A stretch of DNA of 64,000 nucleotides from VXLM01 sp965242665. Lineage in GTDB: Bacteria; Chloroflexota; Dehalococcoidia; Lucifugimonadales; VXLM01. Position numbers and translations under genes: made by a program. The stretch covers positions 2,046,001 to 2,110,000 of the forward strand of contig OZ251484.1 of assembly GCA_965242665.1 (NCBI GenBank), in the 5' to 3' direction. Numbering within the stretch: the first letter of the stretch is position 1; every line of letters begins with the position of its first letter. Below the pieces are notes generated by a model. The model worked only from the letters and a program-made list of their open reading frames with translations, made no database searches and was not told the DNA's origin. Positions 27,236-35,036 of this stretch are shown here, piece by piece.

Positions 27236-27265
27236 TTGCAGGGCCGACGGCGCTGATGCTACAAT
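27236..27265 (+). promoter_or_regulatory. promoter of the small SMP-like gene
   Basis: TTGCAG (27236-27241), 18-nt spacer and extended -10 TGCTACAAT (27257-27265). It uses the same -35 as the def operon and the same -10 as mfd. The gap 26928-27235 has no gene. Confidence 0.6.
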
Positions 27266-27302
27266 ATACGCGAGTCGTTCTAACGAAAAGGAGGAAATAC
27301 CA

Positions 27303-27455
27303 ATGGCGAAGAGGGGAAATCAGTCCGGTGGACGCATGACTTCCAAGGCGGCTTCTCGCATACAGAGCGCCGGTGCCAAGTCTGGCGGCGGTAAGGTTGC
27401 GAAGGGCAGCTTCCCGTCGCGCGCGCAGAGAGCTGCGAGCAAGAGTTCGAAGTAG
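27303..27455 (+). CDS. small basic protein with seed maturation protein (SMP)-like motif
   Basis: A 50-residue protein, MAKRGNQSGGRMTSKAASRI followed by QSAGAKSGGGKVAKGSFPSR and a Lys/Ser tail. The pattern SKAASRIQSAxAKxxGGKVxKGSF is that of bacterial SMP-motif proteins (related to LEA/seed maturation proteins), which are likely disordered and stress related; function in bacteria is not known. AAGGAGG lies 7-8 nt before ATG 27303 and a promoter lies at 27236-27265, so the longer upstream reading in this frame is not used. Short but well supported. Confidence 0.82.
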   Translation: MAKRGNQSGGRMTSKAASRIQSAGAKSGGGKVAKGSFPSRAQRAASKSSK

Positions 27456-27480
27456 CGCCGTCTATGGATTCGGTAGACCG

Positions 27481-27508
27481 CGGCGGGTCTCTCTGGAGGG
27501 ATCCGCCG
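27481..27508 (+). terminator. hairpin terminator after the SMP-like gene
   Basis: CGGCGGGTC (27481-27489) pairs with GATCCGCCG (27500-27508), 9 bp with one G-U, followed by TGTTTCAT. Confidence 0.5.
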
Positions 27509-27717
27509 TGTTTCATGTATGGCTCATGGAAATGATGGACAATCGGTATGCGGCTGACGCGTATTCATAGGGATACCCCCGCCGCGACGGAGGGAACGGA
27601 GCCGGACGGATCACAGAGCAGCCGCACCGTGTCTTTTGGAAGGGCAATAGAACAACCTATCAAAAACCAGCAAGGCGCGATTGCCCCAAATGGTCCTGAA
27701 GTCCGGCAGGCTACAGA

Positions 27718-27726
27718 TGATATAAT
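27718..27726 (+). promoter_or_regulatory. extended -10 promoter of the SelA-like gene
   Basis: TGATATAAT, a perfect TATAAT with extended TG and no clear -35. Transcription would start near 27733. The stretch 27509-27717 holds nothing recognised. Confidence 0.5.
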
Positions 27727-27773
27727 CCACGATGCGGCAAAGCCAGCCGACATCGAACACGACGAGGTTTTGG

Positions 27774-28919
27774 ATGGACCTATCGATAAGCGGTGAAGAG
27801 ATGTACCAATCCTTGGGAGTCCAACCCGTAATCAATGCTTCCGGCACGACGACGATGTGGGGAGGATCGAAGCTCCGACCCGAGGCCGTGGCCGTCATGC
27901 AGCGGACGGCGTCTGTCATGGTCGACATGAACGAGCTTAATCGCGCAGCTGGCCAAGTGCTGGCGGATATTTGCGGCGCAGAAGCCGGGCTCGTGGTCAG
28001 CGGGTCGGGAGGCGGGCTCGTCATGCAGGCGGCGGCGGTCATCGCCGGCAAGGATCCGGCAAAGATGGCGCTCCTGCCTGATACCACCGGAATGAAGGAC
28101 GAGATCATCATCCAGAAGAGTCACCGGTTTGCCTACGATCAACTATACCGCGCAGCGGGCGGCAGGTTCGTAGAGATTGGAGACGGGCGCCGATGCTACC
28201 CATGGCAGTTGGAGGCTGCCTTCACCGACAAGACCGCGGCAGTAGCCTACCTGTTCGCGTCCTTCGTGTCGAAGCGCGCCATACCACTTCCACAAGTCTG
28301 CGAAATCGCCCACGACCGCGGCGTCCCGGTAATCGTCGACGCAGCGTCCACACTCCCGCCCCGAGATAACCTGCGGCGCTACATCCGCGAGGGAGCCGAC
28401 CTGGTGATCCTCAGCGGCGGCAAGGGCGTTCGAGGGCCGCAGGGCACGGGGATCTTGGTCGGACGAGCGGATCTGATCGAGGCAGCGGCCGCAAACGCCT
28501 CCCCAAATCAGTTCCTCGGCAGGAGCATGAAGGTTGCCAAAGAAGAGATCATGGGATTGGTCACCGCCTTGCGCATCTTCGACGAAGAGGACGAAGAGGC
28601 CGAAACCGCGCGCTTCCGCGAGATGTCCCAACGCGTCGTCGACGCGCTGATCGAAGTGCCGGGGCTGCGCGTGTCACTCCAACACGACCTCTGGGACTAC
28701 CTCGTCCCGACTGCCTTGGTCGAGTTCACTCCAGAGTGGCGCGGCCGAAGCCGTGAAGAAGTCTTCCAGGCGATGGCAACGGGAGACCCGGCGATTCACC
28801 TCCATCAACTCGGCGACCCCGATGAATTCGGTGTCGATCCCATCAATCTCGATGAAAGGGAGTTGGAGGTCGTCATCCGACGGTTGCGGGAGGAGCTGCT
28901 CGCCCCGGCGGTTCTGTAG
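27774..28919 (+). CDS. PLP-dependent SelA-like / D-glucosaminate-6-phosphate ammonia-lyase family enzyme
   Basis: A protein of about 381 residues with the fold type I aminotransferase pattern of the DgaE/SelA-like family. It begins near MYQSLGVQPVINASGTTTMW, a family signature. VVSGSGGGLVMQAAAVI is the glycine-rich cofactor loop, and LVILSGGKGVRGPQGTGIL holds the PLP lysine. DDAASTLPP-like VIVDAASTLPPRDNL supplies the Asp that contacts the pyridine nitrogen. Relatives remove ammonia from amino sugar acids or similar compounds; no selenocysteine machinery is nearby, so SelA itself is unlikely. ATG 27774 was chosen for the GAGG upstream; ATG 27801 is also possible. Confidence 0.85.
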   Translation: MDLSISGEEMYQSLGVQPVINASGTTTMWGGSKLRPEAVAVMQRTASVMVDMNELNRAAGQVLADICGAEAGLVVSGSGGGLVMQAAAVIAGKDPAKMALLPDTTGMKDEIIIQKSHRFAYDQLYRAAGGRFVEIGDGRRCYPWQLEAAFTDKTAAVAYLFASFVSKRAIPLPQVCEIAHDRGVPVIVDAASTLPPRDNLRRYIREGADLVILSGGKGVRGPQGTGILVGRADLIEAAAANASPNQFLGRSMKVAKEEIMGLVTALRIFDEEDEEAETARFREMSQRVVDALIEVPGLRVSLQHDLWDYLVPTALVEFTPEWRGRSREEVFQAMATGDPAIHLHQLGDPDEFGVDPINLDERELEVVIRRLREELLAPAVL

Positions 28920-29000
28920 AGCCGCCGGCCGCAGCAGGCAGATGGCAGCTCGATGAGCGCCGTCCGTCCGTTGCCAACGTCTCTACAGGGAATGGTTCTG

Positions 29001-29567
29001 CTACGAAGGAACCGCGGTATCGACTTCGACCCCGAGCGTATCGATTCCCCGGCGCACTTGACCGAGCAGGCCGGACAACCGCTCTTCGAGGTCGAACAGT
29101 GCCTCGCGCGCGTATTGGTCGGCCCCTTCCTTTCGTTCGGCCGCGATTCTCTCGGATTCGTCGATGATGCGGTACGCCTTGCGCTGCGCGCTCTGAATGA
29201 TCTGCTGCGCCTCTTGCATTGCGCCCTGGTTCGTCTCGTCCGCCTTCGCCTCGGCTGCGCGCGTAAGCTCGGACTCGTTGAGCTTGCTCTCGTGCTCTTG
29301 CCTCGCAGACGATATGATCGCCTCCGCCTCCTGCATGGCCTCCTCTCGGATGCGCTTCGTCTCGAGCTGGGTCTGGTTGATGATGCTGTCCTTCAGTTTG
29401 AGGACTTCCTTTGCCTCGAGGATATCCGCTGGAATGGTAGTGCTCAGTTGCCTCGTAACCGATGTGAGCCGGTCGAGGTCTATCATCACCTTCTTGCGCA
29501 TACCCGGCACGCGAGTTGCGGAGCCCGTTATCTCTTCCATCTCTTCTATCACTTTGATGATGTCCAT
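29001..29567 (-). CDS. coiled-coil protein of the rsmD-coaD operon (DivIVA/ATPase-like)
   Basis: A 188-residue protein, mostly Glu/Ala/Gln/Arg-rich helix: TQLETKRIREEAMQEAEAII, ESELTRAAEAKADETNQGAM and AQRKAYRIIDESERIAAE. It resembles the conserved ATP synthase b-subunit-like or DivIVA-like coiled-coil proteins found after coaD in Chloroflexota and Firmicutes. No transmembrane segment is visible. A role at the membrane or in cell division is only inferred from that resemblance. AAGGAGA precedes ATG 29567. It is 27 nt downstream of coaD. Confidence 0.75.
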   Translation of the reverse strand: MDIIKVIEEMEEITGSATRVPGMRKKVMIDLDRLTSVTRQLSTTIPADILEAKEVLKLKDSIINQTQLETKRIREEAMQEAEAIISSARQEHESKLNESELTRAAEAKADETNQGAMQEAQQIIQSAQRKAYRIIDESERIAAERKEGADQYAREALFDLEERLSGLLGQVRRGIDTLGVEVDTAVPS

Positions 29568-29594
29568 GGCTTTTCTCCTTGCAGAGCCTCGATG

Positions 29595-30080
29595 CTACGA
29601 GGCCGAAATGAATTTCCGCTTCAATTCCGCGGCAACGTGCGACGGCACAAGCCCGTCCACATCCCCGCCCAACTGCGCGACTTCCTTTATCCGACTCGCG
29701 TAGACGAACTGGTTCTCAAGCGCGCTCATCATACACACGACCTCGATGTCCCGGTTGAGATGCCTCCACATATGAGTCATCTCGAACTCCGTCTCGAAGT
29801 CGTACCCTGCCCGCAGGCCTCGAACGATGAACCTGGCGCCGAGCTCGGATGCGGCCCCGGTCGCCAGTCCCGCAAATTTCCTTACCTCGACGTTCGGAAT
29901 GTCGCAAACAGATTCTGCGAACAGACGCACCCGCTCCGCAGTCGTGAATAGCGCCCGATGAGGCGGCGAGTCGTAGACAGCCACTACCAGCCGGTCGAAC
30001 AGATGAGACGCACGGCGCGCAATATCGACATGACCGTTGTGGACTGGATCGAACCTTCCTGGATACACCGCGCTCCGCAT
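29595..30080 (-). CDS. coaD: phosphopantetheine adenylyltransferase
   Basis: A 161-residue nucleotidyltransferase that makes dephospho-CoA from phosphopantetheine and ATP. The N-terminal AVYPGRFDPVHNGHVDIARR holds the H-x-G-H motif, with GRF instead of the common GTF or GSF. RFIVRGLRAGYDFETEFEMT and SRIKEVAQLGGDV are the other family blocks. It starts 1 nt after the rsmD stop; the rsmD-coaD pair is conserved in many bacteria. Confidence 0.96.
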   Translation of the reverse strand: MRSAVYPGRFDPVHNGHVDIARRASHLFDRLVVAVYDSPPHRALFTTAERVRLFAESVCDIPNVEVRKFAGLATGAASELGARFIVRGLRAGYDFETEFEMTHMWRHLNRDIEVVCMMSALENQFVYASRIKEVAQLGGDVDGLVPSHVAAELKRKFISAS

Positions 30081-30081
30081 T

Positions 30082-30636
30082 CTACGCTCCGTTCAGATAG
30101 ATCGACACCGTCGAGTCACCGTACCGGCGCCGTTTCCAAATCTCCAAGCCCCCGTAGCGATCCGCTAGCTCTCGAGAGCTGGCGTGCTCCGCGACGACCA
30201 GCGTGCCGCATTCGAGCAATTCCTGATCCTGCAACCCTCTCATCACCGCCTCCCATGGATCGACTGCATACGGCGGGTCGGCAAACACTAGATCGTATCG
30301 GCCTGCGATTCTCTGGAGCACTCGCTTCACATCCCCGCGGGTAATACGGCTCTGGGCCGCGAACCCAAGCGAACGAACGCTTTCCCGAATGTATTCACAC
30401 CGCATCCGGTCTACCTCCACGAACTGCGCCTCTGCAGCGCCTCGACTCAGTGCTTCGATTCCCAACGCACCCGTTCCCGCGTATAGGTCCAAGACTCTCG
30501 CGCCATTCACCGACTCGGAGCCGATGAGCGAGAAAATCGCAGAACGAACGCGCTCGGACGTTGGTCTGATACTCTTGCTGCCCCGCGAACGTAGCTTTCG
30601 CCCTTTCTCTGCTCCTCCTGATATCCGAGTCTCCAT
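30082..30636 (-). CDS. rsmD: 16S rRNA (guanine966-N2)-methyltransferase
   Basis: A 184-residue SAM-dependent methyltransferase. RISGGAEKGRKLRS, IRPTSERVRSAIFSLIG, ARVLDLYAGTGALGIEALSRG (motif I) and VFADPPYAVDP (motif IV, DPPY) are all typical of RsmD. It methylates G966 of 16S rRNA. Three ATGs (30660, 30645, 30636) are in frame; 30636 gives METRISGG, closest to the family. The region upstream of it resembles the end of the mobile element family, so the translation start may have been rebuilt by an insertion. Confidence 0.94.
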   Translation of the reverse strand: METRISGGAEKGRKLRSRGSKSIRPTSERVRSAIFSLIGSESVNGARVLDLYAGTGALGIEALSRGAAEAQFVEVDRMRCEYIRESVRSLGFAAQSRITRGDVKRVLQRIAGRYDLVFADPPYAVDPWEAVMRGLQDQELLECGTLVVAEHASSRELADRYGGLEIWKRRRYGDSTVSIYLNGA

Positions 30637-30671
30637 AAGCGTCATGCCGAACCAAGCCATCGAACGAAACC
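30626..30671 (-). mobile_element. probable solo end of the dRS3-associated element
   Basis: On the minus strand GGTTTCGTTCGATGG, then CGGCATGACGCTTATGGAGA. Copy C ends with GGTTTCGTTGGATCTAT and CGGCATGAGGCTTATGAGA, and copy B is similar. No other part of the element is present. The match covers the first codons of rsmD. Confidence 0.45.
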
Positions 30672-30965
30672 CAATATCAAGCGCCAGCTGACTCTAGTAA
30701 GCCACATGATAACACCCAACGACGGAGTTTTATAGTAATTTTTCGATACTATTTTTGGAAATATCCATATGGATCTCCAAGAACCATACCCGAGGAGGCT
30801 CCCCAAAGCCGCCCGTTTCGTCGAGTGTTCGACCTGCAAGCCCTCTTGTCGAACGGTAGTCCACGGATGCGGAGCGCGGCATCCTCCAACCGCATGTTGC
30901 CGCTACCCGGTATGACAAGGGAGCCGCCCTTGCCTCTGCTGTCGAATAGGGGGTAGATTAGATAC
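30672..30965. other. 294-bp intergenic region, AT-rich in part
   Basis: It separates divergent rsmD and the F420:NADP oxidoreductase gene. It contains an AT-rich tract (30728-30775) and a perfect 12-bp palindrome ATCCATATGGAT (30763-30774). No gene is supported. A 50-codon reading from 30768 has no visible ribosome binding site or family. Confidence 0.5.
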
Positions 30966-31610
30966 ATGATTGGCATCATTGGCGGAACCGGACCGGAAGG
31001 GCGAGGGCTGGCTCTTCGGTTCGCGTTGACTGGCCGCCCGGTGATCGTCGGGTCGCGGGACGCCGCGCGCGCGAAAGATGCTGTGCGTTGGATATCCAAC
31101 CGCGCGCGCGGAGGTTCTATCCAATCCGGCCTAAATCAGGAAGCAGCGGAAAAAGCCGATACGGTGTTCGTGGCAGTCCCATACTCCGCGCAAGCGCAGA
31201 TACTCCAACCGCTCCAAGCATCCTTGGCAGGAAAGATCGTCGTCACGACCGTCGTCCCTCTGCGTTTCCAGCGCAGAGGAGTCAGCGTTCGCTCACTCGA
31301 CTCGGGTTCCGCCGCTCTCGAAGCAAGGGACACCCTGCCAGCCTCGCGCGTCGCAGCGGCCTTTCAGACGATCAGCGCGCATGACTTGCTCGACCCGACA
31401 CGCCGGATCGACTCCGACGTCATCGTGTGCTCGGACGACCAAGAAGCGCGCTGCACCGTCGCGGACCTCGCCGAGGAGATCCCCGGCATCCGCGCGGTCG
31501 ACGGCGGCGGCCTGGACAACGCGGTATACGTCGAGCACATCACCGCTCTCCTCCTCAACGTAAACCGCATCTACAACTCCCGCTCTGCCATACGGATCAC
31601 AGGCATTTGA
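30966..31610 (+). CDS. npdG: F420-dependent NADP oxidoreductase (NADPH:F420 reductase)
   Basis: A 214-residue Rossmann protein. IGIIGGTGPEGRGLALRFA is the NADP-binding loop specific to this family, followed by GSRDAARA for the NADP phosphate. VFVAVPYSAQAQIL, TTVVPLRF and the C-terminal LLLNVNRIYNSRSAIRITGI agree. The enzyme moves hydride between NADPH and deazaflavin F420. Its presence implies that the organism makes or uses F420, which is known for many Chloroflexota. AGGGGG lies 12 nt before the ATG. It may be co-transcribed with the amidohydrolase 40 nt downstream. Confidence 0.9.
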   Translation: MIGIIGGTGPEGRGLALRFALTGRPVIVGSRDAARAKDAVRWISNRARGGSIQSGLNQEAAEKADTVFVAVPYSAQAQILQPLQASLAGKIVVTTVVPLRFQRRGVSVRSLDSGSAALEARDTLPASRVAAAFQTISAHDLLDPTRRIDSDVIVCSDDQEARCTVADLAEEIPGIRAVDGGGLDNAVYVEHITALLLNVNRIYNSRSAIRITGI

Positions 31611-31650
31611 ACGACCGCAGATTCAATACCTGAGAACGGAGCCTCCACTG

Positions 31651-32802
31651 ATGAACCTACCACCTTACGATCTCATGATTCGCGCAGGCCGCATCTTCTG
31701 CGCAGACACAGGGCTCGACGCCCGCCCGGGAGCCGTGGCGGTCAAGGATGGGCGCATCGCGGCGGCGGCCCCCCGCCTCGACGGCACTGCCAAGAAGACT
31801 CTCGAATTCCCGAACGGGCTCATCCTACCAGGCCTCGTCGATCTTCACACTCATCCAGCGCCAACTGACTGGAAGTACGGCATAGACCCCGACACCCAGA
31901 TACTCCCGCGCGGGGCTACGACCATCCTCTCGCAGGGTGACTCCGGTGCAGCCGACTGGCCGTACTATCGCGATAACGTCATACGCAAGGCGAAGACCAG
32001 GGTGCGCCTCGCCCTCAGCGTTGCAACCGGCGGAGAGAGAGCGACTGGATCCCCCGCATTCGGAAACATCGACGACCTCGATGGAAACGCCGTATCCGCT
32101 GCCGTCGAAGACGGGGGAAACCTCATATGGGGGCTGTCTGTCAACGTCAGTGTGAACGCCTGCGGAAATTCCGATCCCCGGTTCGTCATGAGCCGCGTTC
32201 TCGACATGGCCGAAAAGACGGACCGCCCAATACTCTTCGGGAATCGTTGGGAACCATATGATTGGCCTATCTCCGAGCAACTTGGTCTGCTGAGATCCGG
32301 AGATGTTCTAACGTACTGCTTCCACGCCGGCCCCAACGGAATCGTGGAAGGCAACAAGGTCATCGACGCCGCATGGCGGGCACGGGAGCGTGGAGTCCTG
32401 TTTGATGTGGGTCACGGGATGTCGTCGTTCGACTTCCGTACAGCCGAGGCGGCCATAGCCGACGGCTTCCTACCCGACAGCATCTCGACAGACCAATACA
32501 ACCGGCACGTCGGATCCAGCCCACAGCACGACCTGCCTCGTACGGTATCCAAGGTCATTGCAGCAGGAATGGACGCGAGCGACGCATTTCTCCGCGCTAC
32601 CCTATGGCCGGCGCGCGTGTTGGGAATGTCAGGAGAAATCGGAACCCTCAGAGAGGGCGCATGTGCAGACCTGGCGGTATTGGAGTGGAACGATGACGCG
32701 CCGCCTTTGACAGACGTTGCAGGAAACAGCAGGCCAGGCGGGTGCTTCCATGCAGTGCTCACCGTCCGAGCGGGAGAAGTGATAGATAGACAAGCGCCCT
32801 AA
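31651..32802 (+). CDS. amidohydrolase / deacetylase-like metal-dependent hydrolase
   Basis: A 383-residue amidohydrolase-superfamily protein. ILPGLVDLHTHP holds the first metal-binding HxH. FDVGHGMSSFDF and PDSISTDQYNRHV provide the later His/Asp positions, and GTLREGACADLAVLEW is the usual closing strand. It most resembles the uncharacterised deacetylase/dihydroorotase-like branch (EF0837-type). The substrate is unknown. GGAG is 9 nt before the ATG. Linkage to the F420 oxidoreductase suggests a catabolic unit, by inference only. Confidence 0.82.
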   Translation: MNLPPYDLMIRAGRIFCADTGLDARPGAVAVKDGRIAAAAPRLDGTAKKTLEFPNGLILPGLVDLHTHPAPTDWKYGIDPDTQILPRGATTILSQGDSGAADWPYYRDNVIRKAKTRVRLALSVATGGERATGSPAFGNIDDLDGNAVSAAVEDGGNLIWGLSVNVSVNACGNSDPRFVMSRVLDMAEKTDRPILFGNRWEPYDWPISEQLGLLRSGDVLTYCFHAGPNGIVEGNKVIDAAWRARERGVLFDVGHGMSSFDFRTAEAAIADGFLPDSISTDQYNRHVGSSPQHDLPRTVSKVIAAGMDASDAFLRATLWPARVLGMSGEIGTLREGACADLAVLEWNDDAPPLTDVAGNSRPGGCFHAVLTVRAGEVIDRQAP

Positions 32803-32831
32803 CTGCCGCGTATCGGAAGTGGAGGGCGCTT
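32792..32831. terminator. bidirectional hairpin between convergent genes
   Basis: AAGCGCCCT (32792-32800) and AGGGCGCTT (32823-32831) form a perfect 9-bp stem across a 22-nt loop, overlapping the amidohydrolase stop. It lies between two convergent operons. Confidence 0.5.
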
Positions 32832-32856
32832 TCAATTTGGAGAGCCGGACGTCGGT

Positions 32857-33978
32857 CTAGCCGGCTGTGTCACTGTTCCCGTTTTCTTGTTTGAGGTTGA
32901 CCGCGGCTCCGCCGAACTGAGCGGAGGTTCCCACCAGTCCGGGTAGATTGATGTCTTTGGAGCGATGACAGGAGACCCAGTGGCCGGGCTCGTCCTCCAG
33001 GAGTTCAGGCGTTTCCTCCCTACAGACATCGACCGCGAAAGCGCACCGCGGGTGAAAGTAACATCCGGATGGAGGGTTCGCCGGGCTGGCGACTTCTCCT
33101 TCGAGGACGAATGTCTCTTTCCTGACTTTCGGATCCGGAATCGGCACCGACTGCAACAAGGCAGACGTGTACGGATGCAAGGGGTTGTTGAATAACTCCT
33201 CGGCCGGTCCCAGTTCCACTATCTTGCCGACGTACATGACCGCGACACGGTCCGAGATGTGCCTGACGACGCTCAAGTCGTGAGCTACGAAGAGGTACGT
33301 CAGGCTCAGCTGCTCTTGGAGGTCGGAAAGCAGATTGATGACTTGGGCCTGCACCGATACGTCCAACGCAGAAACTGGCTCGTCGGCGACGACGAGCCTT
33401 GGATTCAACGCCAAGGCCCTAGCGATGCCGATCCTCTGACGCTCTCCTCCGCTGAACGCATGAGGGAAACGGCGCATATATTCCGGCCGTAGTCCCACTA
33501 GGCGCAACAACTCTGCCACGCGCTCGGAACGAACCTTCATGCTGCGCTCGCCGTGTACGAGCAGCGGTTCGCCGACAATGTCGAGCAGCGACATGCGTGG
33601 ATTCAAGGACGTGAACGGATCCTGGAAGATCATCTGCATGTCCTTGCGCAACTCGCGCAACGGGCCCTTGCCAACTGCGGCGATGTCGATGACCTGTCCG
33701 TCTTCCGTGCGGTAGAGGATTTCGCCGCTGCTTGGATCTACCGCGCGCATGATGCAACGGGAAGTCGTGGTCTTGCCGCAGCCGCTCTCGCCTACAAGGC
33801 CAAGCGTCTCTCCCTGCTTGATGGTGAAGCTCACGTCGTCCACCGCTCGAACGTGTCCTACTATTCTCTTCAGGAATCCCCGTGTTATCGGGAAGAACTT
33901 CCGAAGATTTTGGACGTCGAGAATGCTCCGTCGGTCGGATATGAAGGTTTCGTTTTGGTCCGTCGTCGCCTCAACCAC
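32857..33978 (-). CDS. peptide-type ABC transporter ATP-binding protein (DppF/OppF-like)
   Basis: A 373-residue ATPase. Walker A is GLVGESGCGKTTTSRCI, the signature HAFSGGERQRIGIARAL, Walker B LVVADEPVSALDVSVQ. The C-terminal oligopeptide/dipeptide domain has SGCYFHPRCAFAVDVCREE, whose four cysteines suit the iron-sulfur or metal site known in DppF-type ATPases. GTG 33978 overlaps the end of the preceding ATPase gene by 8 nt, so the two are coupled. Last gene of the dppC-dppD-dppF operon. Confidence 0.94.
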   Translation of the reverse strand: MVEATTDQNETFISDRRSILDVQNLRKFFPITRGFLKRIVGHVRAVDDVSFTIKQGETLGLVGESGCGKTTTSRCIMRAVDPSSGEILYRTEDGQVIDIAAVGKGPLRELRKDMQMIFQDPFTSLNPRMSLLDIVGEPLLVHGERSMKVRSERVAELLRLVGLRPEYMRRFPHAFSGGERQRIGIARALALNPRLVVADEPVSALDVSVQAQVINLLSDLQEQLSLTYLFVAHDLSVVRHISDRVAVMYVGKIVELGPAEELFNNPLHPYTSALLQSVPIPDPKVRKETFVLEGEVASPANPPSGCYFHPRCAFAVDVCREETPELLEDEPGHWVSCHRSKDINLPGLVGTSAQFGGAAVNLKQENGNSDTAG

Positions 33979-35020
33979 CTGTACCTACCTCTTGTGGGGG
34001 ATGATGGAGGAAGCAGCTAACCATTTGGTTCGTTCCCTCCAAAGACTGGAAGACTGGAACGTGACGATCACAGACGCCTTCCAGGAAGTTCGGACACCGC
34101 GGGCGGAACGTGCATCCGGATGGACGGTTGAATGGGTGTGGAATCGTTCCTCGAATGGACGGAAGCCGTTCCACGCTCCGCGAGTAGATACTGGGTATCG
34201 ATCGGAGCAATCCCTGTGTGTACGGGTGCTGCGGGTTGTAGAAGATGTCTTCCACTGGCCCGGACTCGACCGCCCTCCCCAGGTACATCACAACGACCCG
34301 ATCCGCCATCTCCGCGATCACGCCCAGATTGTGCGTGATGAGGATCACCGCCATGCCGTTCTCTCGCTGGAGTTGCCTCAGTAGTTCCAATATCTGAGCC
34401 TGCGTCGTTACGTCGAGCGCAGTCGTCGGCTCGTCCGCAATGAGCAATTGAGGCTCGGCGGACAGGGCCATCGCAATCATCGCGCGCTGACGGAGCCCGC
34501 CGCTCAACTGGAAGGCGTACTCCTTGAGGCGCTGCTCGGCGTTTGGAATGCCCACCATCTGGAGCAACGCCACAGAACGGTCGTGGACGCCTTGCTCCGA
34601 AAGGTCGGTATGGAGCCTTATGGCCTCGGCGATTTGGTTGCCGACGGTATGGAGCGGACTGAAGGACGTCATGGGCTCTTGGAAGATCAACGCAATTCCC
34701 GCGCCGCGTATGGCTCTCATGAGCCTGCTGTTGGAGTCGAGGGAAGCGATGTCGATCTCTCGACCGTCCGGGAGACGCCATAGGATGTCCCCCTCCTCGA
34801 CTCGCCCGGGCTTGTCGATGATGTTCAGGACAGCGCGGCCGACTGTGCTCTTCCCACAGCCGCTCTCGCCCACGACCCCCAGGGTCTCGCCTTTCTTGAT
34901 CTCGAAGTCGACCCCGTCAACTGCCCGCACTACGCCTTCGTCGGTCGGGTAGTATATCTTCAGACCGTTGATCCGAATTACCGCGTCGTCTGAAAGTCTG
35001 TCGTTCGCTGGAGTAGTCAT
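33971..35020 (-). CDS. peptide-type ABC transporter ATP-binding protein (DppD/OppD-like)
   Basis: A 349-residue ATPase. Walker A GVVGESGCGKSTVGRAV, signature QLSGGLRQRAMIAMAL, Walker B LLIADEPTTALDVTTQ and the C-terminal SGCTFRPRCPNFLEGVC. ATG 35020 gives MTTPANDRLSD with GCGAGG just upstream; a start at 35062 has no such site and would overlap the permease gene. It is the second gene of the operon, 16 nt after the permease. Confidence 0.93.
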   Translation of the reverse strand: MTTPANDRLSDDAVIRINGLKIYYPTDEGVVRAVDGVDFEIKKGETLGVVGESGCGKSTVGRAVLNIIDKPGRVEEGDILWRLPDGREIDIASLDSNSRLMRAIRGAGIALIFQEPMTSFSPLHTVGNQIAEAIRLHTDLSEQGVHDRSVALLQMVGIPNAEQRLKEYAFQLSGGLRQRAMIAMALSAEPQLLIADEPTTALDVTTQAQILELLRQLQRENGMAVILITHNLGVIAEMADRVVVMYLGRAVESGPVEDIFYNPQHPYTQGLLRSIPSIYSRSVERLPSIRGTIPHPFNRPSGCTFRPRCPNFLEGVCDRHVPVFQSLEGTNQMVSCFLHHPPQEVGTGG

Positions 35021-35036
35021 TTCCTCGCTCTGTAGA

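Noticed and set aside
30768..30917. 50-codon plus-strand frame with several Cys
   Set aside because: No ribosome binding site, no promoter and no known family; likely chance.
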